DNA from: CAZOVB01 sp964583095
GTDB lineage: Bacteria > Planctomycetota > Phycisphaerae > SM23-33
Assembly: GCA_964583095.1 (NCBI GenBank)
Contig: CAZOVB010000015.1
Location: 1-64,000 of the forward strand
Reading direction: 5' to 3'
DNA length: 64,000 bases
Of this stretch, positions 1-8,554 are shown piece by piece (within the stretch, counting starts at the first letter, position 1; each line of letters begins with the position of its first letter). The notes under the pieces were generated by a model. The model did no database searches and had not been told where the DNA came from. It saw nothing but the letters and a program-made list of their open reading frames with translations. Position numbers and translations under genes: made by a program.

Positions 1-930
1 CCAGGCGAAGGTTGCCCGCGTTCCATCGGGTCCTGCCGGGAGGACAAACGCCCGGACCTCCAGACCTTCCAGGCGGTCCAGGTCGTCGGAGGCTCCGCCC
101 ATGAACATGGCGCAGCGGCCCGCGCGGAACAGCGCGTTGGTGGCCTGTCCGACCCGCGAGAGCGGCGGGGCGATACGGTATTTGTGGATCAGGTCGGCCT
201 TGAAATTCATTGCCTCCAGTACGCGCCGGTCTTGCAGGCCGAGGCGGTGGGTCTGGGGGTCTATCAACCTGGCCCCGTTCTGGCGGATCCAGATCTCCAC
301 CGGGGGCCACTGGTTCTGGGCAAATCCCCAGATATCGATTCGGCCGTCGGAGTTGGTGTCGCGCGTGAGCTTCTGCCCGGCGCGGACGAAGTCTTCCCAT
401 CGCCAGTCGTCATCGGGCAGCGGGACGTCGGCCTGTTCGAACAGGTCAACGTTGCAGTAGAGGATCACCGGCTGGGCGATCCAGGGCAGGGCCCAGATTC
501 GCCCGTTCCAGCGGCAGGGGCCCAGCGGGCCGGGGTAGTAGTCCGAGAGGTCCAGGACGGGATCGTTGGACTGCTCGACAGCGTCGGTCAGGTCCAGAAG
601 GACCCCCTGGGGGGCGAAGGAGGCGATGTCCTCCTGGCTGAGGTAGAAGAAGTCCGGTGCGCTGCGCCCGGCGATCATGGTGGTCAGTTTCCTGCGGTAG
701 TCGTCCGGGGCGGGGGTCAGCTCGATGAAATAGCGATCCGAGGCGGCATTGATGGGATCCAGGACGCGGCTGCGGAGTTCGGCGATTTCCTTCGCGGCCC
801 CCCAGCAGGCGAAGCGGAAGATGCGCTTGCCGTCGCGGCTGGATTCGGGCCCGGCCGTGGAGATCGACCAGGCCAGCAGCCCGCCGGCAGTGAGGAACAG
901 GCCAAGATAGACCCACGTCGATCTTCGCAT
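1..930 (-). CDS. Extracellular sugar-type solute-binding protein (family 1), 3' end cut by window edge
   Basis: The reading frame is open from an ATG at 930 down to base 1, so about 310 N-terminal residues are present and the C-terminus lies outside the window. An N-terminal hydrophobic segment (TWVYLGLFLTAGGLLAWS) serves as signal peptide or anchor, with no lipobox cysteine seen. The rest resembles ABC-transporter binding proteins for sugars: a FRFACWGAAKEIAELR start, then IAGRSAPDFFYLSQEDIASFAPQG, then RWNGRIWALPW and ILYCNVDLFEQA, the usual hinge and ligand-lobe landmarks. It lies 62 bases downstream of polA on the same strand; the transporter permeases would be to the left. Substrate unknown. 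No Shine-Dalgarno sequence is obvious before the ATG. Confidence 0.8.
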   Translation of the reverse strand, partial: MRRSTWVYLGLFLTAGGLLAWSISTAGPESSRDGKRIFRFACWGAAKEIAELRSRVLDPINAASDRYFIELTPAPDDYRRKLTTMIAGRSAPDFFYLSQEDIASFAPQGVLLDLTDAVEQSNDPVLDLSDYYPGPLGPCRWNGRIWALPWIAQPVILYCNVDLFEQADVPLPDDDWRWEDFVRAGQKLTRDTNSDGRIDIWGFAQNQWPPVEIWIRQNGARLIDPQTHRLGLQDRRVLEAMNFKADLIHKYRIAPPLSRVGQATNALFRAGRCAMFMGGASDDLDRLEGLEVRAFVLPAGPDGTRATFAW

Positions 931-992
931 ACTGGAGGTACTCTAAGCGATTCGGCCCCCGATGTCAGCCTTGGGTTCCGGAAGGGGCATGG

Positions 993-3716
993 CTACTTGG
1001 CCTGGAGCCAGTTGCTTCCGGATCCGACGTCCACTTTCAGCGGCACGTCCAACTCGATGGCGTGGGTCATCTCGTGGATGATTTTGTCGCGGTAATTCTC
1101 CAGTTCGTCCTGCGGGACTTCGAAGACCAGTTCGTCGTGGATCTGAAGCAGCATGCGGCAGCGGTGGTTGTCCTGGGCCAGGAGGGCGTCGATCCGGGTC
1201 ATGGCCTTTTTGATCAGGTCGGCCGCCGAGCCCTGCACGACGGAATTGATGGCCAGCCTCTCAGAGAGCATGCGTTTCTGGCGGTTTCGCGAGGCGATGT
1301 CGGGCAGTTTCCGGCGGCGTTTGAAGAGGGTTTCCACGTAGCCATGGGTTTTGGCCTGGTCGATGCAGGCCTGGAGGAATTCCTGGATCTTGGGGAAGCG
1401 TCGATTGTAGGCGTCGATGAAGTCCTGGGCTTCGCGACGGTCGATACGAAGCGATCGGCTGAGCCCGAAGGCACTCTGTCCGTAGATGATGCCGAAGTTG
1501 ACGCCCTTGGCCCGGCTGCGCTGCTCGGGGGTGACTTCTTCCAGCGGCGTGGAGAAGACCTGGGCGGCGACGGTCCGGTGGATGTCCTGATCCTGGCCAA
1601 AGGCTTGGGTGAGGGTTTCATCGCCGCAGAGGTGGGCGAGCATGCGCAGTTCGATCTGGGAGTAGTCGGCGGCGAGCAGGACGCAGCCCGGCTCGGCCAC
1701 AAAGGCCGAGCGAATCTGCCTGCCCATGTCGGTGCGGATCGGGATGTTCTGGAGATTGGGATCGGAAGAAGAGAGCCTGCCCGTGCTCGTTCCGGTCTGG
1801 TGGAAGCAGGTGTGGACGCGTCCGGTCCTGGGATGGATGCAGCCGGCCAGGGCTTTGAGGTAGGTTCCGATGAGCTTTGTGAGCTTGCGATACTCGAGGA
1901 TCAGATCGGGCAGGGGATGTTGCAGGGCCAATTCCTCCAGCACGGACTGATCGGTGGAGGGGCCGGTCTTCTTCTTCTTGACCACCGGCAGGCAGAGATG
2001 GTTGAAGAGGACTTCGGCGAGTTGTTTTGGGGAGTCGGGGTTGAAATCCATTCCGGCCGTGGAGAGGATCCGGCGCCGGAGATCATCGGCGGTCGAGGAG
2101 AGTTCGACCTCCATCCGGCGAAGTCGCTCCGGATCGACCTTGATCCCCGTCTGTTCCATTCGGGCCAGGACGGGGATCAGGGGCATTTCCAGCTCTTCGA
2201 GCAGTTCGTACAGGCCTTGCTTTTTGCAGAGGGGGACGAGTTTGTCGGCCAATCTCATGGCCACGTCGGCGTCCTCGGCTGCGTAAACGGCGACGGTTTC
2301 GGTAGGGACGGCATTCATGGTCACCTGGTTGCGGCCCGTGCCGATCAGGTCGGTAATGGGGATGCACCGGTGGTTGATGTGTTCCAGGCTCAGCGCGTCG
2401 AGCTTGTAGGTCAGGCGGTCGCTGTCGAGCAGCCAGGCGGCGACCATGGTGTCCAGGAAGGGCCCTGAGACCTCGAAGCCCGCGTTTTGCAGCACGAGCA
2501 AGTCGAACTTCAGGTTGTGGGCGATCTTGGTAATCCGGCTGTCGGTTAAGACCTCCGCCAGTGCCTCTTGAACGGTTTCCGGTTCCAGGCAGCGGGCGCC
2601 CAGGGGGCCAAGGAGGGGGATGTACCAGGCCTTGCCGGGCCTTGGGCAGAGGCTGATTCCCACAAGCTGCGTCCGGGTGGGGTTGGTGGAGGTCGTCTCG
2701 GTGTCAAAGGCCAGACGTTTGATTCCCTTGAGTTCCTCAGCCAGGCGGGCCAAGGCTTCGGGGGTCTCGACGCAGATGTATTCGAATTGTCCCGCGTGGG
2801 TTTCCTGCGAGGCCTCTGCGATCTGCTCGGTAGTGGGGATATTCCCTTCGGGCTCTTCTACGCCGAGTTTGTCGAGCTGCTCGACAAGACGGGCAAAGCC
2901 GAGCCTTTCGAAGAGCGGTCGGATATCGCCCGAGATGCCCTCAAAAGTCATCGGTTCCAGAGGAAGCTCGATGGGGCTCTGTCGGTCGAGGGTGACGAGC
3001 TTTCGTGACAGGGCGATCTGCTCGGCGTTGGCTTTGAGGTTCTCCGAGAGCTTGGGGGTCTGCTCGTCGGCGTGTTCCAGAACGGCCTGGGCGCTGCCGT
3101 ATTTCGCGATGAGCCTGGCTGCGGTCTTGGGCCCCACTCCCGGCACGCCGGGGACATTGTCGGAACTGTCGCCGGTCAGGGCCTGGATTTCCACCGCCTG
3201 GGCGGGTGTGTAGCCCTTCTTCTCCTGAAGGGTGTTGGAGTCGATGACCTCATCCTTCATCGGATCGTAGAGGCGGACGTTGGCAGAGAGGATCTGGTCC
3301 AGGTCCTTGTCCCGGGAGACCACGAAGACTTCCAGGTCGCCTTTGCCGTGTTTCTCGGCCGCGGTCGCGATGATATCGTCGGCTTCGTAGCCGGGCAGCT
3401 CGAGCAGGGGGATGCCCATTGCCCGGACGATCTTGATAATCCGCTCGATCTGCACGGGCAGATCCTCGGGCATGGGCTTGCGGGTGGCTTTGTACTCCGG
3501 GTAGATCTGCTTTCGCTGGAGCTTGGCGGTCGGGCCGTCCAGGGCCATGGCCAGGTAATCCGGCCTTCGCTCCTGGATGAGCTTGAGCAGCATGGAGCAG
3601 AAGACGTAGGTAGCCCTTGTGGGCTCGCCGTCCGGGCTGGTCAGATCGCGGAAGGGGGCGTAGTAAGCCCGGTAGATCTGCGAATGTCCGTCGATGATGT
3701 AGAGTGTCTTGGCCAT
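993..3716 (-). CDS. polA: DNA polymerase I
   Basis: A 907-residue family A polymerase, close to the usual 900-930. The N-terminal third is the 5'-3' exonuclease (YIIDGHSQIYRAYYAPF, YEADDIIAT, DSSDNVPGVPGVGPKTA). The middle domain keeps a full proofreading site: AFDTET (Exo I), NLKFD (Exo II) and YAAEDAD (Exo III), so 3'-5' exonuclease is probably active. The polymerase carries motif A (DYSQIELRMLAHL), the O-helix (RSRAKGVNFGIIYGQSAFG) and motif C (QIHDELVFEVP). It acts in Okazaki fragment maturation and excision repair. It follows pheS after 145 bases on the same strand, where pheT is often found. A TACAAT-like box at 3775-3780 could give it its own promoter. No clear ribosome-binding site precedes the ATG. 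Confidence 0.97.
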   Translation of the reverse strand: MAKTLYIIDGHSQIYRAYYAPFRDLTSPDGEPTRATYVFCSMLLKLIQERRPDYLAMALDGPTAKLQRKQIYPEYKATRKPMPEDLPVQIERIIKIVRAMGIPLLELPGYEADDIIATAAEKHGKGDLEVFVVSRDKDLDQILSANVRLYDPMKDEVIDSNTLQEKKGYTPAQAVEIQALTGDSSDNVPGVPGVGPKTAARLIAKYGSAQAVLEHADEQTPKLSENLKANAEQIALSRKLVTLDRQSPIELPLEPMTFEGISGDIRPLFERLGFARLVEQLDKLGVEEPEGNIPTTEQIAEASQETHAGQFEYICVETPEALARLAEELKGIKRLAFDTETTSTNPTRTQLVGISLCPRPGKAWYIPLLGPLGARCLEPETVQEALAEVLTDSRITKIAHNLKFDLLVLQNAGFEVSGPFLDTMVAAWLLDSDRLTYKLDALSLEHINHRCIPITDLIGTGRNQVTMNAVPTETVAVYAAEDADVAMRLADKLVPLCKKQGLYELLEELEMPLIPVLARMEQTGIKVDPERLRRMEVELSSTADDLRRRILSTAGMDFNPDSPKQLAEVLFNHLCLPVVKKKKTGPSTDQSVLEELALQHPLPDLILEYRKLTKLIGTYLKALAGCIHPRTGRVHTCFHQTGTSTGRLSSSDPNLQNIPIRTDMGRQIRSAFVAEPGCVLLAADYSQIELRMLAHLCGDETLTQAFGQDQDIHRTVAAQVFSTPLEEVTPEQRSRAKGVNFGIIYGQSAFGLSRSLRIDRREAQDFIDAYNRRFPKIQEFLQACIDQAKTHGYVETLFKRRRKLPDIASRNRQKRMLSERLAINSVVQGSAADLIKKAMTRIDALLAQDNHRCRMLLQIHDELVFEVPQDELENYRDKIIHEMTHAIELDVPLKVDVGSGSNWLQAK

Positions 3717-3861
3717 GGAATATCGTGCGGGTTGCGGAAGTCGGAGGCTTCTCTGGTGGAAGCGATGAAGTGCAATTGTACCTGGCCAAGAGGCTGAAAG
3801 ACAGAACGACTCGCCGCGGCCTGGGCAGAACCAAAGCGAAAGAAACGGAAGCGACCGACGG

Positions 3862-4857
3862 TCAGAACTGGTGGAGGAAGCGGACGTCGGATTCGTAGAG
3901 GTAGCGGATGTCGGGGATGTCGTGCTTTCGCATGACCATCCGCTCGATGCCGAGCCCGAAGGCGTAGCCGGTGTAGGTTTCGGGATCGTATCCGACGGCC
4001 TGGAGGACGTTGGGATCGACCATGCCGCAGCCTCCCAGCTCCACCCAGTAGGGGGTTCCGTCGGGTCGGTGGAATTCCATATCCACCTCGGCCGAGGGTT
4101 CGGTGAAGGGGAAGAAGCTCGGGCGGAACCGTGTGCGGACTCCCTGGCCGAAGTAGGTCTTGCAGAACAGGTCGAGGCAGGTCTTCAGGTCGGCCATGGT
4201 CACGCCTTCGTCTACGTAAAGCCCCTCGACCTGGTGGAACATGAAGGAATGGGTCGCATCGACGGTATCGGGCCGATAGACACGCCCGGGGGCGATGATG
4301 CGCACGGGCGGCTCGGTGTTTTCCATCGTGCGGATCTGCACGGTGGAGGTCTGCGAGCGGAGCATGATGTCGTCGTCGATGTAGAAGTTGTCCAGCTCGT
4401 CCCGGGCCGGGTGGCTCAGGGGGATGTTCAGGGCGGTGAAGTTGTGGAGTTCGTCTTCCACTTCCGGCCCGTAGGCGACTTCGAAGCCCATCCGGGCGAA
4501 GATGTCGCAGATCTCGTTGACGGTCTGGGTCAGCAGGTGGTGGTGTCCGATGCGGGGCCTGGCCCCGGGGAGGGTGACATCGACCTTGGGGCCTGTGGAT
4601 TTGCCGGCCGAGCCAAGACCCTTGATCTTCTCTTCAAAGGCATCCTGGAGGACGCCCTTGAGGGCATTGGCGGCCTTTCCGTAAGCGGGCTTTTCCTGGC
4701 GGGGGATGTCCTTGAGCCGGGCCATGGCGTTCTTGACGGCGCCCTTGGACCCGAGGTATTTGATCCGCCACTGTTCGATGGCAGCGGGATCCTGGGCCGA
4801 GGAAAGCTCCGCCAAAGCTTGCGTCTGGAGTTGTTCCAGCTCATCCAATGCGGGCAT
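3862..4857 (-). CDS. pheS: Phenylalanyl-tRNA synthetase alpha subunit
   Basis: 331 residues, typical for PheS (about 330-350). The N-terminal helical tRNA-binding arm (MPALDELEQLQTQALAEL, KYLGSKGAVKNAM) is followed by the class II core. Visible landmarks are GHHHLLTQTVNEICDIFARMGF, the motif 2 region (RPDTVDATHSFMFHQVEGLYVD), the Phe-pocket stretch FRPSFFPFTEPSAEVDM, and the GLGIERMVMRKH motif 3. It charges tRNA-Phe in the cytoplasm as part of an alpha2beta2 complex with PheT. It lies 24 bases downstream of rplT as last member of the thrS-infC-rpmI-rplT-pheS series. pheT is not the next gene and is not in this window, so the beta subunit must be encoded elsewhere. Confidence 0.97.
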   Translation of the reverse strand: MPALDELEQLQTQALAELSSAQDPAAIEQWRIKYLGSKGAVKNAMARLKDIPRQEKPAYGKAANALKGVLQDAFEEKIKGLGSAGKSTGPKVDVTLPGARPRIGHHHLLTQTVNEICDIFARMGFEVAYGPEVEDELHNFTALNIPLSHPARDELDNFYIDDDIMLRSQTSTVQIRTMENTEPPVRIIAPGRVYRPDTVDATHSFMFHQVEGLYVDEGVTMADLKTCLDLFCKTYFGQGVRTRFRPSFFPFTEPSAEVDMEFHRPDGTPYWVELGGCGMVDPNVLQAVGYDPETYTGYAFGLGIERMVMRKHDIPDIRYLYESDVRFLHQF

Positions 4858-4881
4858 GGAAATCTTCCGGGAGGCTCGGGG

Positions 4882-5256
4882 TCAGTTTGTGGGCAGCTCC
4901 ACGTTGATCGCGTCCATGGCCCGGGCGACGATGGCGTCGAAGCCGGCCGGGTCGGCGATGGCGATTTCGCTGAGCATTTTGCGATTCAGGTTGATGTGGG
5001 CTTCGAAGAGTCCGTGCATCAACTGGCTGTAGCGGATGCCTCTCTGTTTGCAGGCGGCGGAGATACGGGTAATCCAGAGTCTGCGCATTTGGCGCTTGAG
5101 GTTGCGTCGGTCGCGAGTGGCGTAGACGCCTGCGCGGAAGACGGCCTGCTTGGCAAGACGGTAGTTTCGGGAGTGCCTGCCGCCGTAGCCTCTGGCAGCT
5201 TTGAGGATCCTGCGGTGCTTCTGACGACGGGCAGAGCCTTTACGTACGCGGGGCAT
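4882..5256 (-). CDS. rplT: Large ribosomal subunit protein L20
   Basis: 124 residues, a little longer than the usual 117-120. It starts MPRVRKGSARRQKHRRILKAARGYGG and contains RDRRNLKRQMRRLWITRISAACKQRGIRYSQ and LNRKMLSEIA, all characteristic of bL20. It binds 23S rRNA early in 50S assembly. In E. coli and Bacillus L20 also represses translation of its own operon, so the same may hold here, but no L20 mimic was demonstrated. Its place between rpmI and pheS is the conserved bacterial order. Confidence 0.98.
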   Translation of the reverse strand: MPRVRKGSARRQKHRRILKAARGYGGRHSRNYRLAKQAVFRAGVYATRDRRNLKRQMRRLWITRISAACKQRGIRYSQLMHGLFEAHINLNRKMLSEIAIADPAGFDAIVARAMDAINVELPTN

Positions 5257-5385
5257 GTGTTTCTCCTGTCTGGGGGCCGGTGGACGGTTCTGAAACCTGT
5301 TTTCGGGCCGGGCGCGTTGCCCGGGCGCCCCATGGGGCTCCCACCTGGGCCGGTGTTGTTATGCTGTCAAACCCGCCGATGCGGT

Positions 5386-5595
5386 TTACTTGCCTTTGAG
5401 TCCCAGTCCGAGGCAGCGGCGGGCGTGTTTGGCAAAGCCGGTGGAAAGCTTCTGGGGCTTGCGGAAACTGCGCAGCTGCTTGTTGGACTTGCGGCTCTTG
5501 AGGTGGCCTGCGCCGGGGGCGTATACCATCAGCTTGCCCGTTCCGGTCACCTTGACGCGCTTGGTCAACGATTTATTGGTCTTCATTTTGGGCAT
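5386..5595 (-). CDS. rpmI: Large ribosomal subunit protein L35
   Basis: 69 residues beginning MPKMKTNKSLTKRVKVTGTG, with GHLKSRKSNKQLRSFRK and a basic C-terminus, as expected for bL35. A longer in-frame ORF reaches 5643, but the family start is the ATG at 5593-5595, preceded by AGAAAGGTG as a Shine-Dalgarno site. It is a small 50S subunit protein. It is separated from rplT by 129 bases and from infC by an unusually long, structured 282-base spacer. Confidence 0.97.
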   Translation of the reverse strand: MPKMKTNKSLTKRVKVTGTGKLMVYAPGAGHLKSRKSNKQLRSFRKPQKLSTGFAKHARRCLGLGLKGK

Positions 5596-5877
5596 AGGGT
5601 GCACCTTTCTGCTTGCGGCAGGGAAAGAGAGGTATTGTACCAAGCCGGGCGGGCTTGTAAAGACGTTGCTTTGGAAAAGTTCTCTCGCCCCTTGAGGCGC
5701 GGGCGCGGGTGACAGAATTCTTCTCGCGTTGAGCTATTTGCAGGGCGCCCTGTCATCGGCTGGCTTCTCCTGCCTGCCGGCAGGCGGGTCAGCAATGCTA
5801 CGGCATTGCCTGCATCGGGCGTCCTTGACAGGCCCCCCTTCGCTGACGCTCACTATCGAAAACTCTTCTGTCACTCA
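5596..5877. other. Structured spacer between infC and rpmI
   Basis: No gene was recognised in these 282 bases inside the translation operon. Several inverted repeats are visible. CAGGGCGCCCTG lies around 5740 and GCCTGCCGGCAGGC around 5771-5784. CAATGC-TACG-GCATTG lies around 5792-5807, and TGACAG near 5710 can face CTGTCA near 5748. On the minus-strand transcript these would form consecutive hairpins. An ATTCTTCTCGCGTT word at 5717-5730 recurs at 45190-45203. It may hold a processing or regulatory structure, or be remnants of dispersed repeats. Confidence 0.5.
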
Positions 5878-6399
5878 CTAGACCTTGTTTTTCTCCGGGG
5901 CCAGGGTCATGGTGATGCGACGCCCTTCCCGCCGGAAGTCCTGGTCGGTCTTGGAGATATCTTTCAGGTCCTCTTTGATCTTGGCGAAAACCTTCTGGCC
6001 TTCGTCGATATGGGCCAACTCGCGCCCTCGGAAGCGCAACGAGAACTGTACGCGGTCGCCCCGTTCGAGGAACTTCCGGGCCCGGTCGATCTTGATTCCC
6101 AGGTCGTGCTCCCCGATCTTGGGCGTCTTGATCCGGATCTCCTTGAGTTCCGTCTCATGCCGCTTGGCCTTGGACTTCTGTTCCTTCTTACGCTGCTGGT
6201 ACTTGAACTTGCCGTAATCCATGATACGACAGACGGGGGGCTTGGCCTGGGGGGCGACCTCGACAAGGTCCATGCCGGCCTGCTGGGCCCTTTGGACGGC
6301 TTCCCGAGTGTCGACGATTCCGATCTGCTGATCGTTCTCGTCCACCAGTCGGATCGGGGAGATCCGAATCTGCCCGTTTACACGAAAGTCACTTGCGAT
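5878..6399 (-). CDS. infC: Translation initiation factor IF-3, probable AUC start
   Basis: 173 residues, the normal IF-3 size, with FRVNGQIRISPIRLVDENDQ, the RIMDYGKFKYQQRKKEQKSK helix/linker and IKTPKIGEHDLGIKIDRARKFL. IF-3 proofreads the initiator codon on the 30S subunit. The chosen start is ATC at 6397-6399. AGGAGA at 6407-6412 lies exactly 7 bases upstream, and the protein then begins right at the conserved N-terminus. The only longer alternative is a GTG at 6441, without Shine-Dalgarno and inside a hairpin. Non-canonical AUU/AUC/AUA starts are known for infC and underlie autorepression, because IF-3 discriminates against its own start codon. It follows thrS after 96 bases. Confidence 0.93.
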   Translation of the reverse strand: MASDFRVNGQIRISPIRLVDENDQQIGIVDTREAVQRAQQAGMDLVEVAPQAKPPVCRIMDYGKFKYQQRKKEQKSKAKRHETELKEIRIKTPKIGEHDLGIKIDRARKFLERGDRVQFSLRFRGRELAHIDEGQKVFAKIKEDLKDISKTDQDFRREGRRITMTLAPEKNKV

Positions 6400-6406
6400 G
6401 GTTGCT

Positions 6407-6412
6407 TCTCCT
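6407..6412 (-). promoter_or_regulatory. Shine-Dalgarno site that sets the AUC start of infC
   Basis: AGGAGA on the minus strand with a 7-base spacer (AGCAACC) to ATC at 6399. No ATG, GTG or TTG lies at a usable distance in frame. This is the main sequence evidence for the non-canonical initiation codon. Confidence 0.75.
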
Positions 6413-6432
6413 AAAGATACCGGGTGAAACGA

Positions 6433-6451
6433 TCCGGACACCCCGTCCGGA
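6433..6451 (-). terminator. Hairpin between thrS and infC
   Basis: TCCGGAC and GTCCGGA form a perfect 7-bp stem with a 5-base loop, located 45 bases after the thrS stop and just before the infC Shine-Dalgarno site. No U-tract follows, so it is more likely an attenuating or mRNA-processing structure than a strong terminator. It covers the only alternative upstream start (GTG at 6441) of infC. Confidence 0.4.
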
Positions 6452-6495
6452 CCTGGATGATTGTTGTCGGGTATATGCCGGCGCCCGCAGAGGCA

Positions 6496-8520
6496 TCAGA
6501 CCTCCACCGCCTGGGCGCCCTTGCTTTCGATCTCGCCGCGGAGCTTGCGGGCCAGTTCTTCCAGTTCCACCGGGCCCAGGTCTGCCTGGCTGCGATGGCG
6601 GAGCGAAACGTTGCCCGCCTCGGTTTCCCGCCGGCCGACGATGGCCATGTAGGGCACCTTCTGCAGGGTGGCGCGGCGGATCTTGGCGCCGACCTTCTCG
6701 GCCGAGTCGTCCAGTTCCACGCGAAGCCCCGCATCGCCGAGCTGTCGAGCGACGGATTGCGCATATTCGTTGAATTTGTCGCTGACGGGCAGAACTGCGA
6801 TCTGCACCGGGCAGAGCCAGAGCGGGAAGGCCCCGGCAAAATGCTCGATCAGGATGCCCATGAAGCGTTCCATCGAGCCGAACGGTGCCCGGTGGACCAT
6901 CACCGGTCTATGGGCCTGGTTGTCCGGGCCGATGTATTCCAGCTCGAACCGCTCGGGCAGGTTGTAATCGACCTGGATCGTGCCAAGTTGCCACTGGCGA
7001 CCGATGCAGTCGCGAACGACGAAGTCGATCTTCGGGCCGTAAAACGCCGCCTCGCCGGCCTCTTCGCTGTAATTCATGTCCAGTTGCCGCACGACGTTTC
7101 GCAGATTCTCCTCGGCCTGGTCCCAATTTTCGCTGTCCCCGGTGTACTTGGTCGAATCGGGGTCGCGCAGACCCACCCGGACGCGGTAGTCGTTGAGTTC
7201 CAGGGCGCCCAGGACGAGCTTGACCAGTGTGACGCAGTCGGCGACTTCCTTCTCCAGTTGGTCCGGCGTGCAGAAGATGTGCGCGTCGTCCTGGGTAAAG
7301 CCGCGGCATCGCGTGAGCCCGTTGAGCTCCCCGGACTGCTCGAAACGGTAGACGGTTCCGAATTCCGCCAGGCGCAGGGGAAGGTCCCGATAGCTGTGCT
7401 GTGCGGATTTGTAAACCTGGATGTGGTGCGGGCAGTTCATCGGCTTGAGGAGATAGCCCTCCTCGGCGATGTCGGTGTTGGCGTGTTCGGAGCAGCAGTC
7501 GGCCCCGACGCCGTCGCCTTCCATGCGAATCGGCGGGAACTGGCTCTGGCGGTAATAGGGATAATGCCCGCTGGTCCGGTAGAGATCCAGCTTGCCGATG
7601 TGGGGCGTCTGGATCATCTTATAGCCGTGGCTGATGAGCTGCTCCCGCAGCCAGGACTCGAGCTGGTGACGTACGATGGTTCCCTTGGGCAGCCAGAGGG
7701 GCAGGCCCGGGCCCACGGCGTCGCTGATCAGGAACAGGTCCAGTTGCTTGCCCAGGATGCGGTGGTCGCGTTTGCGGGCTTCCTCGATGCGATCGACGTG
7801 CCGGGCCAGTTCCTTCTTGTCGAAAAAGGCCGTCCCGTACACGCGGGTGAGCATCTTGTTCTTCTCGTCGCCGCGCCAGTAGGCCCCGGCGGAGGTCAGA
7901 AGCTTGACAGCCTTGATCTTGCCGGTCTCGGGCAGGTGCGGGCCGCGACACATGTCCACAAAGCCGTCCTGGCGGTAGAAGCTGACCTTCTCGATACCTT
8001 CCAGGGCGACCAGGTCGTCGATCATCTCGATCTTGTAGTCCTGGCCGATCTTTTTCATCTCCTGGCGGGCCTCTTCCACGGGCAGCTCGAATCGCTCGAT
8101 GGAGAGATTCTCGGAGATGATCTTGTTCATCTCTTCTTCCACGGCCTGGAGGTCTTCGGGACCCAGGGGGCGGGGCAGGTCGAAATCGTAGTAAAAGCCG
8201 TACTGGAAGTCGTCCACCAGGGCCGGGCCGATGGTGTACTTGACCTCCGTGCCCATGACGCGGATCATCGCCTGGGCCAGGACGTGTGCAGCCGTGTGGC
8301 GAAGCACTTCCAGGCTTTCGGAGTCCCGGTCGGTCAGAAGTCGCAGCTCGTGCTTCCCTTCGGTCAGGCAGGTCGTGAGGTCCCGGACGGTGCCGTCGAT
8401 TTCAGCGGCCATGGATGCCTTGGCCAGGCGCGGGGAGATCTCTTGGGCTACATCCAGGGGTCGAACGCTCTGGGAGTAGCTTCGTGTGCTACCGTCGGGA
8501 AGTTCGATGGTGACGGACAT
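6496..8520 (-). CDS. thrS: Threonyl-tRNA synthetase
   Basis: 674 residues, slightly longer than the 642 of E. coli. The N-terminal TGS domain (MSVTIELPDGSTRSYSQSV) is followed by the editing domain, with HTAAHVLAQAM giving the HxxxH motif and CRGPHLP giving the second Cys/His pair. The class II catalytic core shows the zinc site in MNCPHHIQVY, motif 2 (GTVYRFEQSGELNGLTRCRGFTQDDAHIFC) and motif 3 near HRAPFGSMERFMGILIEH. It charges tRNA-Thr and edits Ser-tRNA-Thr. The gene heads the thrS-infC-rpmI-rplT-pheS operon. Its roughly 220-base leader contains a Thr-codon-rich small ORF, which suggests control by threonyl-tRNA supply. GAGAGGA precedes the ATG as ribosome-binding site. Confidence 0.98.
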   Translation of the reverse strand: MSVTIELPDGSTRSYSQSVRPLDVAQEISPRLAKASMAAEIDGTVRDLTTCLTEGKHELRLLTDRDSESLEVLRHTAAHVLAQAMIRVMGTEVKYTIGPALVDDFQYGFYYDFDLPRPLGPEDLQAVEEEMNKIISENLSIERFELPVEEARQEMKKIGQDYKIEMIDDLVALEGIEKVSFYRQDGFVDMCRGPHLPETGKIKAVKLLTSAGAYWRGDEKNKMLTRVYGTAFFDKKELARHVDRIEEARKRDHRILGKQLDLFLISDAVGPGLPLWLPKGTIVRHQLESWLREQLISHGYKMIQTPHIGKLDLYRTSGHYPYYRQSQFPPIRMEGDGVGADCCSEHANTDIAEEGYLLKPMNCPHHIQVYKSAQHSYRDLPLRLAEFGTVYRFEQSGELNGLTRCRGFTQDDAHIFCTPDQLEKEVADCVTLVKLVLGALELNDYRVRVGLRDPDSTKYTGDSENWDQAEENLRNVVRQLDMNYSEEAGEAAFYGPKIDFVVRDCIGRQWQLGTIQVDYNLPERFELEYIGPDNQAHRPVMVHRAPFGSMERFMGILIEHFAGAFPLWLCPVQIAVLPVSDKFNEYAQSVARQLGDAGLRVELDDSAEKVGAKIRRATLQKVPYMAIVGRRETEAGNVSLRHRSQADLGPVELEELARKLRGEIESKGAQAVEV

Positions 8521-8554
8521 CGGTCAGGTCCTCTCTGGCCGGACTGGGACAGGG

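Noticed and set aside
3871..5712. 613-codon open frame on the plus strand
   Set aside because: It runs antisense through pheS, rplT and rpmI, which are certain; the translation is Gly/Val/Asp-rich without domains.
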